From Aurantimonas manganoxydans SI85-9A1 (lineage in GTDB: Bacteria; Pseudomonadota; Alphaproteobacteria; Rhizobiales; Rhizobiaceae), in contig NZ_CH672387.1 of NCBI RefSeq assembly GCF_000153465.1, positions 3,776,628-3,840,627 of the forward strand: DNA of 64,000 nt. The letters are read 5' to 3'. Position numbers and translations under genes: made by a program. Positions within the stretch are counted from its first letter, which is position 1. Every line of letters starts with the position of its first letter. Of this stretch, positions 1 through 9,749 are shown piece after piece. The notes beneath the pieces were generated by a model. The model did not search any database. It worked only from the letters and a program-made list of their open reading frames with translations, and was not told where the DNA came from.

Positions 1-267
1 GAGACCCTTGTGCTTGCCGGCGGCGTGCGGGTCGCCACGACCAACGGGATTACCATCAGCCTGTCGGCGGCCGACATCGACATTGCCAGCGGCGCCTTGA
101 AAGGCGAGGGTCCTGTCCGGATCGAAACCCCGGAACAGACCATCGAAGCGAGCTCCCTGAACCTGACAAATGGCGGCGACGTCATTACCTTCGGCGGACG
201 GGTGAAGATGTTGCTGCGCCCGGACAAGTCGTCGCAAGCCCTGCAACAAGCGTCAACCAGCGAGTAG
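1..267 (+). CDS. lptC: LptC, LPS export periplasmic/inner-membrane protein (C-terminal part)
   Basis: The window opens inside this gene; 88 C-terminal residues are visible in frame from base 1 to a TAG. The visible part is a run of short alternating beta-strand segments (for example ADIDIASGALKGEGPVRIET) typical of the LptC/LptA beta-jellyroll that carries lipopolysaccharide across the periplasm. The assignment rests mostly on position: lptA starts three bases after the stop and lptB follows, which is the standard lptC-lptA-lptB operon. In the family, LptC is anchored by one N-terminal helix and receives LPS from LptB2FG; that helix lies outside the window. An LptA-like paralogue is the only realistic alternative. 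Confidence 0.85.
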   Translation, partial: ETLVLAGGVRVATTNGITISLSAADIDIASGALKGEGPVRIETPEQTIEASSLNLTNGGDVITFGGRVKMLLRPDKSSQALQQASTSE

Positions 268-270
268 TTC

Positions 271-888
271 ATGCCCAGCATCATTCCCCGCAGCGCGAAC
301 ATCGCCGGCGCCGTCTTCCTCGTCGGGCTTGCGCTCGGTGCGCTGGCGCCCGCGCAGGCGCAACAGACAGAGCCCGGCCTCGGCAAGAGTTTCGGTGGCC
401 TGCAGGTCGACGGCGACCAGCCGATCTCCATCGAATCCAACCAGCTCGTCGTCGACGACGCGAAGGCGGTCGCGACCTTCACCGGCAACGTCCAGGTCGA
501 ACAGGGCGAGACGGAACTGCGCACCGGCCGCCTCGTCGTCACCTACAAGAAGGACGAGACCGGCGGCAGCCAGCCGGCCGGTGGCGGCGGCCTGCCGGGC
601 GGCTCGAACCAGATCGAGCGGCTGGAAGCCAGCGAGAAGGTCTATGTGAAGTCGGCCGATCAGGTCGCCACGGCCGACCAGGCCGATTTCGACATGGGGA
701 CTCAGGTCGTGGTAATGCGCGGCAATGTCGTTCTCACCCAAGGCCAGAACGTCGCCGAGGGTTGCCGGCTCACCATCCAGATGGACACCGGGCTGGCCCG
801 GCTGGAAAGCGCCTGCGACGGCGGTGCCGAGACCGGCGGCCGCGTGCGGCTGATGCTGACGCCCGGCGCCGGGCAGGCAACGAATTGA
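271..888 (+). CDS. lptA: LptA, periplasmic LPS transport protein (OstA-like)
   Basis: 205 residues. A Sec signal peptide (hydrophobic stretch about residues 10-28, likely cleavage after AQA at 31) is followed by an OstA/LptA jellyroll with its recurring strand motifs, such as PISIESNQLVVDDAKAVATF and GNVQVEQGETELRTGRLVV. Family knowledge: LptA forms the periplasmic bridge that passes lipopolysaccharide from LptC to the outer-membrane LptD. The ATG lies 3 bases after the lptC stop, and lptB follows within about 30 bases, so the three are co-transcribed. A glycine-rich insert near residues 95-110 is a likely loop. Length and features are normal for alphaproteobacterial LptA. Confidence 0.93.
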   Translation: MPSIIPRSANIAGAVFLVGLALGALAPAQAQQTEPGLGKSFGGLQVDGDQPISIESNQLVVDDAKAVATFTGNVQVEQGETELRTGRLVVTYKKDETGGSQPAGGGGLPGGSNQIERLEASEKVYVKSADQVATADQADFDMGTQVVVMRGNVVLTQGQNVAEGCRLTIQMDTGLARLESACDGGAETGGRVRLMLTPGAGQATN

Positions 889-917
889 GGCAGGCGTTGA
901 AACGGCAGCCCGCGGCC

Positions 918-1736
918 ATGGCCAATGCCGAGCCGGGCCCGCACCCGGCCGCGCCGACTTACGGCCTGCCGCACGGGATAGGCGACCTCGAAGGTCTCCA
1001 CCCGGATGCGGCCGAGGGCACGCTGGCGGCGGCCGGCCTGACCAAGAGCTATCGCGGCCGACGGGTCGTCGACGACGTCGGCCTCTTGGTCCGGCGCGGC
1101 GAGGCGGTCGGCCTGCTCGGCCCGAACGGCGCCGGCAAGACCACCTGCTTCTACATGATCACCGGGCTCGTGCCCGTCGATCAGGGCCGCATCATGCTCG
1201 ACGGCCACGACATCACGACCGTGCCGATGTATCGGCGCTCGCGTCTCGGCATCGGCTATCTGCCCCAGGAAGCATCGATCTTTCGCGGCCTGTCGGTCGA
1301 GGGCAACATCCGCGCCGTGCTCGAAGTGGTGGAGCCCGACCGCGACGTGCGCGAAGAGGAACTGACGGCGCTGCTCAGCGAGTTCCACATCGACCATCTG
1401 CGCAAGCAGGCCTCGACCTCGCTCTCGGGCGGCGAGCGGCGGCGCTGCGAGATCGCCCGGGCCCTGGCCTCCAAACCCACTTTCATGCTGCTGGACGAGC
1501 CTTTCGCCGGCGTCGATCCGATCGCCGTCTCCGACATCCAGCAACTGGTCCGGCATCTCACCAAACGCGGCATCGGCGTGCTCGTCACCGACCACAATGT
1601 GCGCGAGACGCTGGGTCTGATCGACCGGGCCTACATCATGCATGCCGGCGCGGTGCTGACCCACGGCAAGCCGCAGGAGATCGTCGACAATCCGGATGTG
1701 CGCCGGTTCTATCTCGGCGACGAATTCAGCTTCTAG
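918..1736 (+). CDS. lptB: LptB, ATPase of the LPS export ABC transporter
   Basis: 272 residues from the ATG at 918. Walker A GPNGAGKT is at 68-75, the ABC signature LSGGERR at 169-175, Walker B FMLLDEP at 189-195, and an H-loop histidine occurs in VTDHNVRETL. These mark the cytoplasmic ATPase that powers LPS extraction with LptF/LptG. Compared with the enterobacterial protein there is an N-terminal extension of about 37 residues, rich in Pro and Gly. The frame is open further upstream, and a TTG at 885 overlapping the lptA stop is an alternative start; I chose the ATG because it already gives a protein longer than the family norm. It is the third gene of the lpt operon. Confidence 0.95.
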   Translation: MANAEPGPHPAAPTYGLPHGIGDLEGLHPDAAEGTLAAAGLTKSYRGRRVVDDVGLLVRRGEAVGLLGPNGAGKTTCFYMITGLVPVDQGRIMLDGHDITTVPMYRRSRLGIGYLPQEASIFRGLSVEGNIRAVLEVVEPDRDVREEELTALLSEFHIDHLRKQASTSLSGGERRRCEIARALASKPTFMLLDEPFAGVDPIAVSDIQQLVRHLTKRGIGVLVTDHNVRETLGLIDRAYIMHAGAVLTHGKPQEIVDNPDVRRFYLGDEFSF

Positions 1737-1996
1737 CCGGTCCCTGCACAATCTCTGCGCAACCGCCGACCGGCGCTTGCGCCGGTCGGCGAGCCGTCGA
1801 TTCCGGAACCACCGGGACGCGCGCAATCGCACGCAGCAACCGCGCCGCGCGACGCCATGGCGCGATCGAACTCACATTGACAACGAATGCGGCAAGCCGC
1901 TTTGATGACCGGTGACGGCCGCGTGATCGATGCGGTCTCGACCGGGGATGCCCATCGTCCCCACCAGCAGTCGCACTGGGGAGTGTCTCGGCGTCC

Positions 1997-3508
1997 ATGG
2001 CTCTTTCCGCCAAACTGCAGATGCGGCAATCGCAATCGCTGGTGATGACGCCCCAGCTGCTGCAATCGATTCGGCTGCTGCAGTACTCCAATGTCGAGCT
2101 GGCGGCCTATGTCGACGGCGAGATGGAGCGCAACCCGTTGCTCGCCGCGGGCACCGCGGAGGCCTCCGGGCGCCCGGCGGCGGAGATGGACACACCGGCC
2201 GATTCGCCCGTACCGCTTCAGCCCCGCGAGGAAGCAGCCGCGGGCACGCAGATCACCGGATCGGAAAATGACAACGCGGCCTTCGAGAGCGGCTTTGCCG
2301 GGCGCGAGGACGCCGGCGACCGGCCGGAGCGGGCGGCCCCGATCGCCCGCGGCGAAGGCCGCATCGCGGCCTCCGATCATGATTTCAGCGTCGAGGATCT
2401 GGCAGAGCGGCGGCCGTCGCTCAACGCCCATGCCCTTTCGGAAGTGCGCGACGCGGTGTCTGACGGCCCCGCCCGGAAGATCGGCGAAGCGATGGTCGAG
2501 CATCTCGACGAGAGCGGCTATCTGCGCCTGTCCTGCGACCAGCTTGCCATCGATCTCGGCGTGACGGTCGCCGAGGTCGAGGCGGTGCTGACGGCCATCC
2601 AGAGCGAGGCGACGCCGGCGGGCCTCTTCGCCCGCGGCCTTGCCGAATGCCTCGCCATCCAGCTGCGCCGCCGCAACCGCTTCGACCCGGTCATCGCCGC
2701 TGTGATCGACAATCTCGACCTTCTCGCGCGGCGGGACTTCGCCGCGCTCAGGCGGCTGACCGGCGAGGACGAATCCGGCCTGATGGACATCCTGGCCGAG
2801 ATCCGGGGCCTCGACCCCAAGCCCGGCCACGCCTTCGACCACGAGGGCTTCGAGTCGATCGTGCCCGACGTCCTCGTCACCGAAGCGCCGAACGGCGGCT
2901 GGCAGGTGGAACTCAATCCCGACGCCCTGCCCCGGGTGCTCGTCGACAACAATTATCTGCGCACGGTGCGCAGCGGTGGCCTGTCCGACGACGACCGCGC
3001 CTTCATCGGCGAATGCCAGCAATCGGCCAACTGGCTGGTGCGGGCGCTCGACCAGCGGGCCAAGACCATCGTCAAGGTCGCCAGCGAGATCGTGCGGCGG
3101 CAGGACGGTTTCCTGACCCACGGCATCGGCGGATTGAAGCCGATGACGCTGATGGCCGTGGCCGAGGCGATCGGCATGCACGAATCGACCGTCAGCCGGG
3201 TGACGGCGACCAAGTTCATCGCCACGCCCCGCGGCACCTTCGAGATGCGCTTCTTCTTCACGGTCGCGATCGCCTCGGCCAACGGCGGCGACGCCCACTC
3301 GGCCGAAAGCGTGAAACACCGCATCAAGCTGCTGATCGATGCCGAGAGCCAGGGCAAGGTGATGTCCGACGACGACATCGCCGCCATCCTGAAGAAGGAA
3401 GGCATCGATCTGGCACGCCGCACCGTGGCCAAGTATCGTGAGGCGCTGGGCATTCCCTCATCGATCCAGCGTCGACGCGAGATGAACGCACGGCGGCTGG
3501 CCTCCTGA
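1997..3508 (+). CDS. rpoN: RNA polymerase sigma-54 factor (RpoN)
   Basis: 503 residues. The N-terminal activator-interacting region is rich in Gln and Leu (SAKLQMRQSQSLVMTPQLLQ). An acidic and variable linker follows to about residue 140, then the core-binding region. A helix-turn-helix lies around 382-417 (AVAEAIGMHESTVSRVTATK), and the diagnostic RpoN box ARRTVAKYRE is at 473-482. The protein directs transcription from -24/-12 promoters with AAA+ activators, classically for nitrogen, C4-dicarboxylate and flagellar genes. It lies downstream of lptB with a 260-base gap and upstream of hpf and ptsN, the usual proteobacterial rpoN neighbourhood. No internal sign of degeneration. Confidence 0.98.
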   Translation: MALSAKLQMRQSQSLVMTPQLLQSIRLLQYSNVELAAYVDGEMERNPLLAAGTAEASGRPAAEMDTPADSPVPLQPREEAAAGTQITGSENDNAAFESGFAGREDAGDRPERAAPIARGEGRIAASDHDFSVEDLAERRPSLNAHALSEVRDAVSDGPARKIGEAMVEHLDESGYLRLSCDQLAIDLGVTVAEVEAVLTAIQSEATPAGLFARGLAECLAIQLRRRNRFDPVIAAVIDNLDLLARRDFAALRRLTGEDESGLMDILAEIRGLDPKPGHAFDHEGFESIVPDVLVTEAPNGGWQVELNPDALPRVLVDNNYLRTVRSGGLSDDDRAFIGECQQSANWLVRALDQRAKTIVKVASEIVRRQDGFLTHGIGGLKPMTLMAVAEAIGMHESTVSRVTATKFIATPRGTFEMRFFFTVAIASANGGDAHSAESVKHRIKLLIDAESQGKVMSDDDIAAILKKEGIDLARRTVAKYREALGIPSSIQRRREMNARRLAS

Positions 3509-3585
3509 TGGCGGTTCGCTCCCCGGACTCACCGGCCCGACGAGCCCCCTGCGCAGGTGCCTGCGACGGGGCCATCGAGGCTGCG

Positions 3586-3614
3586 TTGACACTCCAGGCG
3601 ATCCTCCCTAGAAG
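3586..3614 (+). promoter_or_regulatory. candidate sigma-70-type promoter upstream of hpf
   Basis: A TTGACA hexamer at 3586-3591 is followed, after a 17-base spacer, by TAGAAG at 3609-3614 (4 of 6 matches to TATAAT). It lies about 145 bases before the hpf start, in the 250-base rpoN-hpf gap, and would let hpf and ptsN be transcribed separately from rpoN. This is a motif match only; no transcript start is visible from sequence. Confidence 0.4.
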
Positions 3615-3758
3615 GCGCCACTTCTCGAGCCCGGAGGGCAAGATGCCCGCTCATCCCGCAATTGCGACGACCGGACGGCATCCAACTCCGGCCCGGCGCG
3701 TTTCTGTCGACCGGTTCACGAAACCGGGTCAACTGTCATTGCAAGGGAGTTTCCAGCC

Positions 3759-4334
3759 ATGACACTGCGTATTTCGGGAAAGCACATGGACATCGGCGAC
3801 GCGTTCCGCACGCGGATCGGTGATCGTCTGAACGAAGCGGTCGACAAGTATTTCGACGGCAATTTTTCCGGCACGGTCGTCGTGTCGAAGAACGGTTCGC
3901 GTTTCTCGACCGACTGCGTGGTGCATCTCGATACCGGTGTCGTCTTCCAGGCCGCGGGACAGGCCCACGAGCCGGATGTGAGCTTCGCCGAGGCCGCCGA
4001 GCGGATTGAGAAGCGGCTGCGCCGCTACAAGCGGCGTCTGAAGGATCACAAGGCATCCTCGAGCGAGCATCGCGACATGGCCTATTCGGTCATGGCGGCG
4101 ATCCCGGAAGAGGAAGAGGAACTTCCCGAGGATTTCGCCCCGGCGATCATCGCCGAAACCACGCTGAAGGTCGGCACCCTGTCGGTCGCCGGCGCGGTGA
4201 TGGAACTCGACCGCCAGGACAGCCCGGTGGTGGTGTTCCGCAATGCCAAGTCCGGTGACCTGAACCTCGTGTTCAGGCGTGCGGACGGCAATTACGGCTG
4301 GGTTGATCCGTCGACCTACGCAGAGCGGGCGTGA
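3759..4334 (+). CDS. hpf: Long-form ribosome hibernation promoting factor (HPF/RaiA family)
   Basis: 191 residues, starting at ATG 3759 after an AAGGGAG ribosome-binding site. The N-terminal ribosome-binding domain (about 1-105, beginning MTLRISGKHMDIGDAFRTRI) is joined by an acidic linker (EEEEELPEDFAP, about 112-125) to a C-terminal dimerisation domain (about 130-188). This two-domain length is the long form, which in the family binds the 30S subunit and dimerises 70S into inactive 100S ribosomes in stationary phase. It sits between rpoN and ptsN as in most proteobacteria. The candidate promoter at 3586-3614 may drive it. Nothing unusual in composition. Confidence 0.95.
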   Translation: MTLRISGKHMDIGDAFRTRIGDRLNEAVDKYFDGNFSGTVVVSKNGSRFSTDCVVHLDTGVVFQAAGQAHEPDVSFAEAAERIEKRLRRYKRRLKDHKASSSEHRDMAYSVMAAIPEEEEELPEDFAPAIIAETTLKVGTLSVAGAVMELDRQDSPVVVFRNAKSGDLNLVFRRADGNYGWVDPSTYAERA

Positions 4335-4393
4335 GCGCCACACAACGTTCGGCGCTCACATTCACGCGCTACGCAGGATAAGGCATCGCAGCG

Positions 4394-4858
4394 ATGGATT
4401 TCGAAACGCTCATCGAACCGGCGGCGATTCTGCCCGGCTTGCGAGCCAATTCCAAGAAGCAGGTGCTTCAGGAATTGGCCGAGAAGGCCGCGGAGATCAC
4501 CGGACTCACCGAGCGCGAGATCTTCGAGACGATCCTGCAGCGCGAAAAGCTGGGCTCGACGGGCGTCGGCAACGGCATCGCCATCCCGCATGGCAAGCTG
4601 CCGACGCTCGACCGGATCGTGGGCGTGTTCGCGCGCCTCAGCCGTCCGGTTGAGTTCGACGCCCTCGACGATCAGCCGGTGGATCTCGTCTTCCTGCTCC
4701 TGGCGCCCGAAGGTTCGGGCGCCGACCATCTGAAGGCCCTGTCCAAGGTGGCGCGGTTGCTGCGCAATCCCGACACCGTGGCCAATATCCGCGGCTCGCG
4801 GGACGCCGGATCGATCTATTCGCTGATGACGGCGGCGGCCACCCAGAACGCCGCCTGA
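4394..4858 (+). CDS. ptsN: PTS IIA-like nitrogen regulatory protein (EIIA-Ntr)
   Basis: 154 residues, an EIIA type-2 domain over the whole length. The phospho-acceptor histidine is His66 in GNGIAIPHGKL, inside the conserved block that starts at LGSTGVGNG. In the nitrogen PTS the protein takes phosphate from NPr/HPr and acts by binding regulators and transporters, not by moving sugar. It follows hpf by 59 bases and ends in a strong hairpin at 4892-4923. The HPr and HprK that could feed it are encoded about 9-10 kb downstream, which supports one regulatory phosphorelay in this organism. Confidence 0.96.
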   Translation: MDFETLIEPAAILPGLRANSKKQVLQELAEKAAEITGLTEREIFETILQREKLGSTGVGNGIAIPHGKLPTLDRIVGVFARLSRPVEFDALDDQPVDLVFLLLAPEGSGADHLKALSKVARLLRNPDTVANIRGSRDAGSIYSLMTAAATQNAA

Positions 4859-4891
4859 ACCAGGCAGGCTTGGCGTCCATCCAGACAATGA

Positions 4892-4923
4892 AAAGGCGGG
4901 CCTGCAGATGCAGACCCGCCTTT
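4892..4923. terminator. bidirectional intrinsic terminator between ptsN and the DUF1150 gene
   Basis: Arms AAAGGCGGG (4892-4900) and CCCGCCTTT (4915-4923) enclose an inner CTGC/GCAG stem. The A-run on one side and T-run on the other let it work on both strands, matching its place between convergent genes. Confidence 0.8.
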
Positions 4924-4949
4924 GTCGTTCAGGGCATGACGCGCTGCCG

Positions 4950-5204
4950 TCAGTGGGTGCTGACGGTCTGCAGCTCGTTCTCGTCGGCGCTCGCAAGGAT
5001 GCTGCCGCGATCATCGGAGACTGCCAGCGGCGTGCCGTCGGCAGAAAACAGCGCCCAAAGGTTCAGCCCCGGCTCGATCGACTTGGCAGCCGGGAAACGC
5101 GCGCGCATGTCGTCGGAGGACATGCGGCGCAGATAGGCGAGGTGGCCCTCGCCAACCGCCGCGAGATCGGTCTCGCTCATGGTCGAAGCGATGTCATGGG
5201 TCAT
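4950..5204 (-). CDS. DUF1150 family small protein
   Basis: 84 residues on the minus strand; ATG at 5204 preceded by AAAGGAGA, an excellent ribosome-binding site, so the longer open frame upstream is not used. The sequence (MTHDIASTMSETDLAAVGEG, then YLRRMSSDDM and a conserved NLWALFSADGTPLAV core) matches the DUF1150 family of small alphaproteobacterial proteins of unknown function. It lies 38 bases downstream of the hsp20 gene, and the two genes occur together widely in Rhizobiales, so a role linked to protein quality control or stress is a reasonable guess only. No signal peptide or membrane segment. Confidence 0.82.
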   Translation of the reverse strand: MTHDIASTMSETDLAAVGEGHLAYLRRMSSDDMRARFPAAKSIEPGLNLWALFSADGTPLAVSDDRGSILASADENELQTVSTH

Positions 5205-5242
5205 GGGACGTCTCCTTTCTAGGCAAACGTAGGCAATTCGAG

Positions 5243-5677
5243 TCAGTCGGCGACCGCAATCTGGATCTTCTTGACGATTCGCTCGGGTTCGGGCTTGGCC
5301 AGATCCACGAGCAACAGGCCGTTCTTCAGTGTGGCACCGATGATCCGCATGCCGTCCGCGAGCAGGAAGCATTTCTGGAACTGCCGCGCCGCGATGCCGC
5401 GATGCAGATATTCGCGCTCTGCGTCGTCGGTCTGGCGACCACGGATCATCAACTGGTTCTCTTCCGTCGTGACCTCCAGGTCCTCGGGACTGAACCCCGC
5501 TACCGCCAAGGTGATGCGGATCAGGTCCTCGCTCTTGGCGTCGGTCGGCTTCGGACGGATGCGTTCGATGTTGTAGGGCGGGTATCCGTCACCGCCCTTG
5601 GCGATTCTCTCCAGCGTCTTTTCGACACTGTCGAAGCCAAGCAGCAACGGGCTGGAAAACGGCGTCATTCGGCTCAT
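5243..5677 (-). CDS. Small heat shock protein, Hsp20/alpha-crystallin family (IbpA-like)
   Basis: 144 residues from the ATG at 5677; a GAAGGA sequence lies about 10 bases upstream, and an alternative ATG is at 5668. An N-terminal segment ending YPPYNIERI leads into an alpha-crystallin domain (about 33-125) with the family strands LIRITLAVAGFSPEDLEVTT and YLHRGIAARQFQKCFLLAD and a GLLLVDLAKPEPE closing motif. This is the class A rhizobial Hsp20 layout. Such proteins hold unfolding proteins in the cytoplasm for refolding by DnaK/ClpB. I see no convincing ROSE-type thermosensor, but the 5' leader (up to 5901) was only read by eye. Paired with the DUF1150 gene. Confidence 0.93.
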   Translation of the reverse strand: MSRMTPFSSPLLLGFDSVEKTLERIAKGGDGYPPYNIERIRPKPTDAKSEDLIRITLAVAGFSPEDLEVTTEENQLMIRGRQTDDAEREYLHRGIAARQFQKCFLLADGMRIIGATLKNGLLLVDLAKPEPERIVKKIQIAVAD

Positions 5678-5845
5678 CGGTCGTGAAGTCCTTCGGAAAG
5701 CGACTTTCGGTGGCAGCGGCCCTGACAGGCACCGCTCCGGCCAATGATCTCCATATGGCGTCGCCCCACGCTCCATTCAATCGGTCGCCGTCCCGCATCC
5801 GGCCCATTGGTTGATCCGCATCGTCGCACCGCTTCCTTGCCAAAC

Positions 5846-5878
5846 GAAAAACGGCGGCCCGCTTTCGCGAACCGCCGT
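5846..5878 (-). terminator. intrinsic terminator after msrB
   Basis: On the minus strand a stem of ACGGCGG/CCGCCGT (arms 5872-5878 and 5851-5857) is followed by a run of five T (5846-5850 read as A on +). It begins 23 bases after the msrB stop. Confidence 0.75.
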
Positions 5879-5901
5879 CCCGTCGTTCCGCCACGAACCG
5901 G

Positions 5902-6408
5902 TCAGGAAGCCGTGGTCGGACCGGGTCGGAAGTTCAGCGCCACGCCGTTCAGGCAATGGCGCTTGCCGGTCGGCGCGGGGCCGTCATCGAAGATATGGCC
6001 GAAATGGCCGCCGCAGGTGGCGCAATGGACTTCGGTCCGCGTGTAGATGAGCCGGAAATCCTCGCGGGTGCCGATTGCATCGTCGGACAGCGGCGCCCAG
6101 AAACTCGGCCAGCCCGTGCCGGAATCGAACTTGGTCTCAGACGAATAGGCCGGCGTGTCGCAGCCGGCGCAGGCGTAGACACCGGCTTTCTTGTTGTCGT
6201 TCAGCTGGCTGGAGAAAGGCCGCTCGGTCGCCTCTTCGCGCAGCACGGCGAACTGGTCCGGGGTCAGCAGCTTGCGCCACTCGTCCTCGGTCTTGGAAAC
6301 GGGGAAGGTTTCGTCGTTGGCGTGGGCGCCGGCGCGGAAGAACAGGCTTCCGCCGATCGCCGTCACTGCCAAAGCGGCCGCGCTTGCCAGGAAGTTTCGT
6401 CTACGCAT
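5902..6408 (-). CDS. msrB: Exported peptide-methionine (R)-S-oxide reductase MsrB
   Basis: 168 residues; ATG 6408 follows AGAAGGAGA. The N-terminus is a twin-arginine-type signal (MRRRNFLASAAALAV, likely cleavage after AHA at 30), so the enzyme should work in the periplasm. The SelR domain covers about 37-162. Zinc-binding pairs are Cys80/Cys83 (CAGC) and Cys129/Cys132 (CATC); the catalytic cysteine is Cys152 in RHCLNGVALNF. It reduces the R isomer of methionine sulfoxide in proteins. A Tat-exported MsrB needs an electron source in the periplasm, and none is encoded nearby. Monocistronic, with its own terminator. Confidence 0.94.
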   Translation of the reverse strand: MRRRNFLASAAALAVTAIGGSLFFRAGAHANDETFPVSKTEDEWRKLLTPDQFAVLREEATERPFSSQLNDNKKAGVYACAGCDTPAYSSETKFDSGTGWPSFWAPLSDDAIGTREDFRLIYTRTEVHCATCGGHFGHIFDDGPAPTGKRHCLNGVALNFRPGPTTAS

Positions 6409-6553
6409 GGGACATCTCCTTCTGTAGGGCCGGCTGATCTGATCCGCGCGGCGAGCGCGTCGCAGCGATACTTGCCGATCGCCGCCGTCTACCGGATATG
6501 GCTTGCTTCGCAGCCGCATGCCAGCTTGTTACGCAGAAGTGACAAACGACGTA

Positions 6554-6577
6554 TCCCGCGCCGGTGACGGCGCGGGA
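6554..6577. terminator. hairpin after the fasciclin gene
   Basis: Perfect 9-bp arms TCCCGCGCC (6554-6562) and GGCGCGGGA (6569-6577) with a 6-base loop, about 58 bases beyond the stop of the minus-strand fasciclin gene. There is no T-run, so it may be a weak or Rho-assisted terminator or simply an RNA 3' stabiliser. Confidence 0.4.
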
Positions 6578-6634
6578 GATCGGTTGACATGACCGCCGCT
6601 ATCGTCATGAAAGTCGGCGGCCCGCCGGAGCCGA

Positions 6635-7207
6635 TTACATGGACGGCATCAGGACCGTGTCGATGACGTGCACGACACCGTTCGACTGCATGACGTCGGC
6701 CTGGATCACCGTTGCGGTGTTGCCGGCGGCGTCCATGACGACGATGTTGTCGCCGTCCATGCCAAGCGTGATGTTCTCGCCGGCGACGGTCGGTGCCGGG
6801 TGCTTGCCGCCATCATCCTCGATCATCTTCATCGCGGCTTCCGACGATGCCTTGGCCGGGACCACGTGATAGGTCAGGATCTTGGCCAGCTTTTCCTTGT
6901 TCTCCGGCTTCAGGAGATCGTCGACCGTGCCGTCGGGCAGCTTCTCGAAGGCCTCGTTGGTCGGTGCGAAGACGGTGAACGGGCCTTCGCCGGAGAGCGT
7001 CTCGGCCAGACCGGCAGCCTTCACGGCGGCGACCAGCGTCGTCAGGTTGGAGGCGGCGGAAGCGTTCTCGACGATGGTCTTTTCCGGGCTCATCTCGGCG
7101 CCGCCGACCATCGGCATGTCCTGCGCGAAGCTGCCGGCGCTGAAGCCGACGGTGCCTGCTGCAACGAGCGAGGCGATGGCGGCCGAACGGATAAGGGTCT
7201 TGATCAT
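6635..7207 (-). CDS. Secreted fasciclin (FAS1) domain protein
   Basis: 190 residues from the ATG at 7207, chosen because it gives a clean Sec signal peptide (MIKTLIRSAAIASLVAAGTV, cleavage near SFAQ) after a GGGAGA site. One FAS1 domain follows (about 45-188), with the family H1 motif FTVFAPTNEAFEKLPDGTVD and the H2-like end GVVHVIDTVLMP; YHVVP links the two. FAS1 proteins are exported adhesion or matrix proteins; the bacterial single-domain form is common in rhizobia but poorly understood. No neighbouring gene suggests a specific role. Confidence 0.92.
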   Translation of the reverse strand: MIKTLIRSAAIASLVAAGTVGFSAGSFAQDMPMVGGAEMSPEKTIVENASAASNLTTLVAAVKAAGLAETLSGEGPFTVFAPTNEAFEKLPDGTVDDLLKPENKEKLAKILTYHVVPAKASSEAAMKMIEDDGGKHPAPTVAGENITLGMDGDNIVVMDAAGNTATVIQADVMQSNGVVHVIDTVLMPSM

Positions 7208-7378
7208 ATCAATAGTCTCCCAGTGAAACTTGGATTTCCGTGGAAATCTCGGTTCCTCCCGGTCAGGAGGATACGGGAGATACGAAGGGTCGGGCCGCGT
7301 GGCTTCGAAAGATGCGATCACGGCTGCGTCAGTCGAACTTGACCGGCGGACAGCCGACCCGGCGCGGGTACCGGCGGT

Positions 7379-7813
7379 TCAGTCGTCGACCCGTCCGCGC
7401 AGATTCTTGATCTGGGAGCGGCCCTTCTTGGCCTTCAGGCGCCGCTCGACCGAGCCCTTGGTCGGCCGCGTCTTGCGCCGCGGCGGCAGGGGCGGCTTCA
7501 GCGCTTCGCGGATGAGGGCCGCCAGACGCTCGCGCGCATCCTCGCGGTTGCGCTCCTGGCTGCGGAAGCGTGACGCCTCGATCAGGACGTCGCCGTCCTT
7601 GGTCGCCCGTTGTCCGGCAAGCCGCAGCAGGCGGCGCAACGTATCGGGGTAGAGCGCGGCCGACTGGGCGGCGGCAAAGCGCAGTTGGACCGCGGTGGAG
7701 ACCTTGTTGACGTTCTGTCCGCCCGGTCCGCCGGCGCGGATGAACTGCTCCTGCAGATCCCCGCCGGAAATCGTCACGCGCTCGTTGATGATCAGATCGT
7801 GATCGCCGGCCAT
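7379..7813 (-). CDS. arfB: ArfB (YaeJ/ICT1-type) peptidyl-tRNA hydrolase, ribosome rescue factor
   Basis: 144 residues. The release-factor GGQ loop is at 31-33 in AGGPGGQNVNK, followed by a C-terminal basic tail (KPPLPPRRKTRPTKGSVERR and KAKKGRSQIKNLRGR) that in ArfB enters the empty mRNA channel of stalled ribosomes. The absence of codon-recognition domains and the small size separate it from RF1/RF2. It frees ribosomes that have run off truncated mRNAs, as a backup to tmRNA. It lies between the fasciclin gene and pckA on the minus strand with gaps of about 160-170 bases, so it is probably its own unit. Confidence 0.95.
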   Translation of the reverse strand: MAGDHDLIINERVTISGGDLQEQFIRAGGPGGQNVNKVSTAVQLRFAAAQSAALYPDTLRRLLRLAGQRATKDGDVLIEASRFRSQERNREDARERLAALIREALKPPLPPRRKTRPTKGSVERRLKAKKGRSQIKNLRGRVDD

Positions 7814-7972
7814 GCCCTGCCCCGTCTGCGACCGTCAGCCGCGTCCCGATGGGCATCGATAGCGCTGCCGGCTCCGGGCGGCAATGCGGCGGCGCGCGAA
7901 TGGGTTCCGGAAGGTCGCTGGAGGACCGCCGGCACCGCGAAGTCTGGCGGCACCGGCGGGGGAACGACATTG

Positions 7973-9583
<1,611 letters not shown>

Positions 9584-9714
9584 TGTCGTCTCCTTGCCGG
9601 AAGCCCGCGTCTGCCAGGCCAGCGCCCACCATGTTTGCCGCGCGTCCACTAACTACCCAGCGACTTCCAACAAGCAAGCCCTCCGGGCGGAAAATCGACA
9701 ATCAGAACAGTCAC

Positions 9715-9726
9715 TTAATCGATTAA
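9715..9726. promoter_or_regulatory. palindrome, candidate LacI-family (PckR-like) operator of pckA
   Basis: TTAATCGATTAA is a perfect 12-base palindrome with a central CG, the style of LacI/GalR operators. It lies about 132 bases upstream of the pckA start. In Sinorhizobium pckA is controlled by the LacI-family protein PckR; assigning this site to such a regulator is inference. No regulator gene of that family is in the window. Confidence 0.45.
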
Positions 9727-9749
9727 ATCCGAACGCCTCCCGATATGAT

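Noticed and set aside
1733-3319. A 528-residue minus-strand frame opposite rpoN
   Set aside because: Antisense to the RpoN core and box; composition is that of a shadow.
3508-3762. 84-residue frame starting at the rpoN stop and running into hpf
   Set aside because: It overlaps the hpf start and contains a likely hpf promoter; composition (Arg, Pro, Ala) and lack of homology signs do not support a gene.
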